Of a stretch of 64,000 nt of DNA, positions 60,375 through 64,000 are shown one piece after another. The number at the start of each line of letters is the position of its first letter. The stretch's first letter is position 1. This stretch comes from Symsagittifera roscoffensis (taxonomy: Eukaryota > Xenacoelomorpha > Acoela > Convolutidae). The DNA lies in contig NC_087067.1 of assembly GCF_963678635.1 (NCBI RefSeq), positions 24,437,547-24,501,546 on the forward strand, in the 5' to 3' direction. The notes beneath the pieces were generated by a model. The model had not been told where the DNA came from. It saw only the letters and a program-made list of their open reading frames with translations, and did no database searches. The position numbers were made by a program, and so were the translations under genes.

Positions 60375-60820
60375 TCGCATCGGTATTTAATTTTTTTTAT
60401 AAATCTCTTCTGGACTCCTATAAATACTTTATAAAGATCTACCTGGTGTCTCAACTGATCAAATATTGGGGCGATGCGGAACACCGATCTCTCCCAAATA
60501 AATTAAGCCATGAAAGTTTGGATTTTGTGGTGCTGAATTATACAAAACCAGGTAGCTTGAAGTTTGCTGGTACTGATGAAGTGCTGGTTGCATGTGAACA
60601 AAGGATAGGGCTGAAGGGATCTATCGCAGATGGGTATGGGGAAGCCCATTTCTTGATTGCATCAGGTCGCGGGGGTGCTAGCAAAGAGGTTACTGTTTTC
60701 GGCGGTGCGTATTTTACCTATGTTGAGGCTAGTAGAGCGACTGAGGCACAAGAATATTGGGATATTAGTTTTAAGCGTTCGAAGTTTTCTTGGAGCAAGC
60801 TAAGTGTTTATTTGAGTTGA
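60375..60820 (+). CDS. Terminal exon of an unknown protein (beta-rich)
   Basis: Preceded by TTATAGATTTCAG (acceptor ending 60,374); the frame that reads SVFNFFYKSLLDSYKYF runs without stop to TGA 60,818-60,820. From 60,455 the composition is clearly coding, with raised G+C: LIKYWGDAEHRSLPNK, LDFVVLNYTKPGSLKF, a Gly/Ala-rich segment with HFLIASGRGGASKEVTVFGG, and a C-terminus SFKRSKFSWSKLSVYLS. No ATG opens the frame, so it must be spliced to upstream exons, perhaps those at 59,864-60,202. The alternation of polar and hydrophobic residues suggests a beta-sandwich domain. Family not recognised. Confidence 0.5.
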
Positions 60821-61161
60821 TATGAAATGAAAGAGGACAATTAATTTTGATCACAGTTTGAAGTTGAATGATTTCAATTTTAGAATCAGCGGCGAATGCG
60901 TACATCAAAGTTAGAGTGCACTCCAAAACTCACTTAAATCAGTACAAATATTAACACCAGGTTCAATTGGATCATGACCAATAAGATAGTTTCTCAGTTT
61001 TTTGCTTTGCAACACTCCAATCTGTGTCGTAGGAAAAAAAGTTGTTAGTTAGTTAAACCATGACTAGAATCCATCAGTCAACAATCCAAGCCATTCCTTA
61101 TTTCATTCATTGTTTATCTTTTTATTCAGTCTTCTTTTATACCTATCATGGTGAGTAGAAA

Positions 61162-61533
61162 TTATCGGGCCAAGAAAAAAGTTTTCTTGATGCGAACAGT
61201 AGGGAAAATGGGAAATTCTATAAAACTATCAAAATTCAGCGGTTGGTGTGTAAACATTATGTATTCTGAATAGCCCGTAAGCTTTATCTTTAGCGTCCCA
61301 GAAGACAGACTAGTAAACGAAGCACCAATGAAATTAGGAAAAAATCTGAAAAACCATTGATGCTTCAGTAACAGCAGAAAAAATTCAAAAAACAAGAACC
61401 TATCGCTTACCCCAGACGGCTGCATAGGGACTTGCTGATCTTTTTCAAACTTGCTGGGAAAGTCGAAAAAAGGTACTATCGTTATCAAGGGTTGCGATGT
61501 GTCCCAGTGCACAATTCGTTCTGGTGACGGAAC
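61162..61533 (-). CDS. Two linked exons of an unknown protein (3' end)
   Basis: Exon (61,533-61,411, 41 codons) follows CCTTGGTTAG and reads VPSPERIVHWDTSQPL to VPMQPSG, ending at donor GGG|GTAAGC. The 48-nt intron ends CTGTTACTGAAG; using this acceptor keeps the frame, whereas the TTTTTCAG 17 nt further leads to a stop. The last exon (61,362-61,162) reads HQWFFRFFPNFIGAS and SSGTLKIKLTGYSEYIMF and ends at TAA. W.FRFFPN followed by a strand-like LKIKL segment faintly recalls MATH/TRAF domains (W.I.FYPNG), but key glycines are missing. SLSGYQMKAIILY of the upstream exon at 61,803-61,964 has a similar pattern. Confidence 0.48.
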   Translation of the reverse strand, partial: VPSPERIVHWDTSQPLITIVPFFDFPSKFEKDQQVPMQPSGVSDRFLFFEFFLLLLKHQWFFRFFPNFIGASFTSLSSGTLKIKLTGYSEYIMFTHQPLNFDSFIEFPIFPTVRIKKTFFLAR

Positions 61534-61802
61534 CTAACCAAGGAAAACAAGAAAACGAACCAAGGAAACAAGTTGGAGAATCACTGCCCAACGATATCGC
61601 AAAGTTTTTATTCAAGGAAGCCAAAAAACCTAGACCTGAACAAACCCTAAGAGCTCAAGGCCAAAAACAATGAGGAAAAACCAGAGGGTCACTTTGAGTT
61701 GCCAGAAATTGATGTCCAGTTGAAGTTTGCACCATGCGTCAACCGTGTACAGCAGATGGACCTATCATGTAACTTCGTCATCAGTGTTACTTAACCGCTT
61801 AC

Positions 61803-61964
61803 CATTTGCATCCATTTTTCTGATAGTCTGTATATAAAATGATTGCTTTCATCTGATATCCTGAAAGTGATACACGAGTTCTCCCGTGCATCTCATTCTG
61901 AAATTTGTGATTATAGTCAGGATTGGCTTTATCGAAAGCTGCAGAAAAAATCCGCGTTGACCAC
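61803..61964 (-). CDS. Upstream exon of a minus-strand gene, probably the same as 61,162-61,533
   Basis: Follows TTTGCTTTACCAG and ends GCAAATG|GTAAGCGG, both good splice sites. The 54-codon frame contains DKANPDYNHKFQNEMHGRT and RVSLSGYQMKAIILYTDYQ. Its end phase (2) does not fit directly onto the exon starting at 61,533, so at least one exon between 61,534 and 61,800 is missing; a candidate after ACATGATAG near 61,766 would read SICCTRLTHGANFNWTS but does not resolve the phase either. Confidence 0.42.
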
Positions 61965-62017
61965 CTGGTAAAGCAAAAAAAATTAATAAAAAAAACGCTA
62001 CTATAATGGTTTAAAAA

Positions 62018-62230
62018 ATGCGGATTCTGCAATAGTGCAACTTAACTATACAATTTTTTTTGTCTTTTTGTGGACTCCACAAACCGTTCCGGATTCAGCA
62101 ATTACTGTTTTGGATTCCGCAATTATGGTTGTTTTTGGATTTATTTAGTGCTGTGAAATATTTAACTATTTGTTTGTGGAATTCAAATAAGCAAAGAAGA
62201 TAGAGAAGTCGCAATATTGCGGATTCAGCA
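62018..62230. repeat. Cluster of GCGGATTC.GCAA motifs (right cluster)
   Basis: TGCGGATTCTGCAATAG (62,019), CCGGATTCAGCAATTAC (62,089), TTGGATTCCGCAATTAT (62,110) and TTGCGGATTCAGCAC (62,218). The middle pair, with 20-21 bp between motif starts, matches the pair at 38,875-38,909 in order and spacing, so this is a repeat family rather than chance. Confidence 0.6.
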
Positions 62231-62782
62231 CTGAATCTCATTTTGGCTTGTTGCAAAATCCATATAAAACTCACGAACTACAGAGTTTGGAGTGTAACGG
62301 CGCGCCTAAAAAATAACTTTGTCCGCCTGAATTTCCCAATTATTCTTAAGTTCACTAAAGAAGAGACATTTTTTTGAGTTTGGCTTCACAATTTATTTGA
62401 TGTGTACTTAGTGTGGTTTCTGCCAAAATTATTTGCGTAATTAAAGTAATCTTTTTGAAATCAGCTCGAAACGCTCCAAAAAAACTGCTATGGATTTCTG
62501 TCAAGCGAAGTTTTCTCTTTATTAATTGAACGCACTATTTTGCTTCAAAGAAGTTAGCAGTTATGATAGGAATGTCGTAGCAAAACGCATTGAAATCATG
62601 AACAGTAATAGGATTGTCGTAGATGAATTTAATTTTTTAGCTGTGAACAACCAACTTTTTGTCCTTTTGTTTCTATTTTTTTCAAGAACTTCTAGATATT
62701 TAACCATTTTTTGAGCCATAATTTTCTAGTAGTGAATTTCTTTTAATTGAATCTTGAAAGATTGCAGTGTTCACTTTTTGTT
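62231..62782. other. Intergenic DNA, no gene seen
   Basis: AT-rich sequence; nothing supported. Confidence 0.4.
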
Positions 62783-63031
62783 TTATGGTTTCTTATAGAA
62801 AAAAAAACAAGCTGATTTCAAATTAATGTGCTGATGAAAATAACGCTTGTTCACTAAAGATTTTAAATGGTTACTTCGCAGTTCCAGAATTAGAGATGTT
62901 TCAGGGAAGCAAGTGATTTCAGGCCAACGTGTTGCGAGCTTGCCAACAGAGGGTAGGAATTTATATGGAATTCGGAGCCAGTTATTGCCATGAGACGGCG
63001 ATGCACTCGTAGCACACCCACTGGCGCCCAT
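62783..63031 (-). CDS. Hypothetical 82-residue protein beginning MGASGC
   Basis: ATG at 63,031 in the context TTATTTATGG. The N-terminus MGASGCATSASPSHGNNW fits an N-myristoylation signal (Gly2, small residues at 3-6) with a palmitoylatable Cys6. The first 50 codons have raised G+C and varied composition (KFLPSVGKLATRWPEITCF); the last 15 fall into AT-rich sequence (Phe/Tyr/Lys), so the real exon may end earlier. No family recognised. Confidence 0.33.
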   Translation of the reverse strand: MGASGCATSASPSHGNNWLRIPYKFLPSVGKLATRWPEITCFPETSLILELRSNHLKSLVNKRYFHQHINLKSACFFFYKKP

Positions 63032-64000
63032 AAATAATTTTCTCGAGTTTTAAATTTAATAGTCAAATTTTGCGAATTGTCGCTTTAGCTAAATTTTGCG
63101 AGTTGATTTTGTTGCGAGCTGACTTTTGTTGCGAATTGTTGCGGTATCTATTTTATGACATTTATTTTTGGTGATGACTACTAAAGTTTTTCGAAAGACT
63201 CCGCCAACTTAAGGTTATTCCAAAGGAATTTTTGCAACAAATTGCCTCAGGCGCAGATTAGTTTCAATTAAATAGGGTTTTTGATTTTTTATTCTGTTCT
63301 GGAAGCGCTCGCAAAAAACTTATGGTCAACCTACAAAAATTTTTTACAAATTTTTTGACATTTTTTTTTTAAAATCCTCCCCTCTACAAAAATCCTAGAT
63401 CCTACCCTCAACGCAGTAAGCTTCGAAAATTAATTTGGTTGGTCGAAGAAAAGTGTCCAAAAAATTGTGGTCAGTTTTTTTGAAAATCGTCTTTCCTTTT
63501 TGAGAAATTTCATTGAAATTTCATTAAAAACGGGCTGTTATTGTTCTATTTTTAAACCGCGAAAGCAAAAAGATTAACGTCATTTTTAGGGTTGGCGAAG
63601 TAATGTATGTATACATGTATTTATCATCAAAACCATCACCTTAAATGTTACTTGATACTTCAAACTGCTAAATAACAATCAATGCATATCTCTTGAATAC
63701 CTTCTCTTTGTGATTCAGAAACTTGAAAATCAGTAGAAGTATCATAGAAAAGATCGAATTCTTCGATCAAACTGTGAAAGCAATAAAAATAAACCTATTT
63801 CAAATTGTTACCTTCTTCAATTATTATGCTTAAGTAAAAAGCCATTGGCTCAAAAGCTATCATATTTTGACAGATAAAAGTTTTGAGTATGATGTGTACA
63901 AATGACGTAGAAATTTCAACGCTTTTCTCAGATTCAGATTAAACGCCTTTTGGCGATGAAATTTTTTAGGCAAAAAAGCATTTTCTTGGACTCTGAGTCA
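63032..64000. other. Intergenic DNA to the window end, no gene seen
   Basis: AT-rich DNA with a short imperfect repeat of TTTTGCGAATTG / TTGTTGCGAATTG near 63,069-63,140. Nothing else supported. Confidence 0.4.

Overview
This window is AT-rich nuclear DNA from a eukaryote, almost certainly an animal: genes are split by introns, one gene looks like a secreted neuropeptide precursor with dibasic and amidation sites, and most of the rest is satellite, minisatellite and intergenic DNA. The introns I can place are very short (35, 37, 38, 38, 48, 50 and 51 nt, and one of 105 nt). That points to a lineage with a compact-intron genome. Larvaceans such as Oikopleura or Fritillaria fit, but this is a guess from style, not an identification.

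Layout. (1) 1-27,271: a head-to-tail satellite with a monomer of about 415 bp (67 copies of its anchor), itself built from three related subunits of about 138 bp, with nested higher-order repeats. (2) 27,272-39,041: mostly non-coding DNA with a few small genes: a possible convergent gene pair meeting at facing poly(A) signals near 29.15 kb, a neuropeptide-like precursor (30,733-31,044, minus) and a two-exon gene beginning MGCS (31,564-31,945, plus). Several minor repeats lie here. (3) 39,042-54,005: a 14,952-bp palindromic element. Two arms of about 7.3 kb face each other across about 340 bp of unique spacer, and the whole is flanked by a perfect 6-bp direct repeat (ACTGAG) that looks like a target-site duplication. 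Each arm carries, from the tip inwards, a minisatellite built on GATCCCTATG, a (GA)n/(GATA)n tract, and two small intron-containing genes (called A and B here) transcribed outwards from the centre. A 200-N assembly gap lies in the left arm. (4) 54,006-64,000: a gene-bearing flank with a divergent gene pair around a GAGCGGTTTTT repeat cluster, a broken Ser/Thr/Pro-rich ORF, and several incompletely resolved multi-exon genes on both strands between 57 and 63 kb.

The strongest candidate for something undescribed is the 15-kb palindromic element: the terminal repeat, target-site-like duplication, 5'-AG...CT-3' ends and size resemble Polinton/Maverick elements, but no polymerase, integrase or capsid gene is visible, the arms are palindromic for almost their full length, and both copies of the two cargo genes have stayed open. 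The palindrome, the GATA tracts and the large satellite together would also fit a sex-limited or otherwise recombination-poor chromosome region; that is inference only. No gene here could be tied to a known family with confidence, and exon structures were read by eye.
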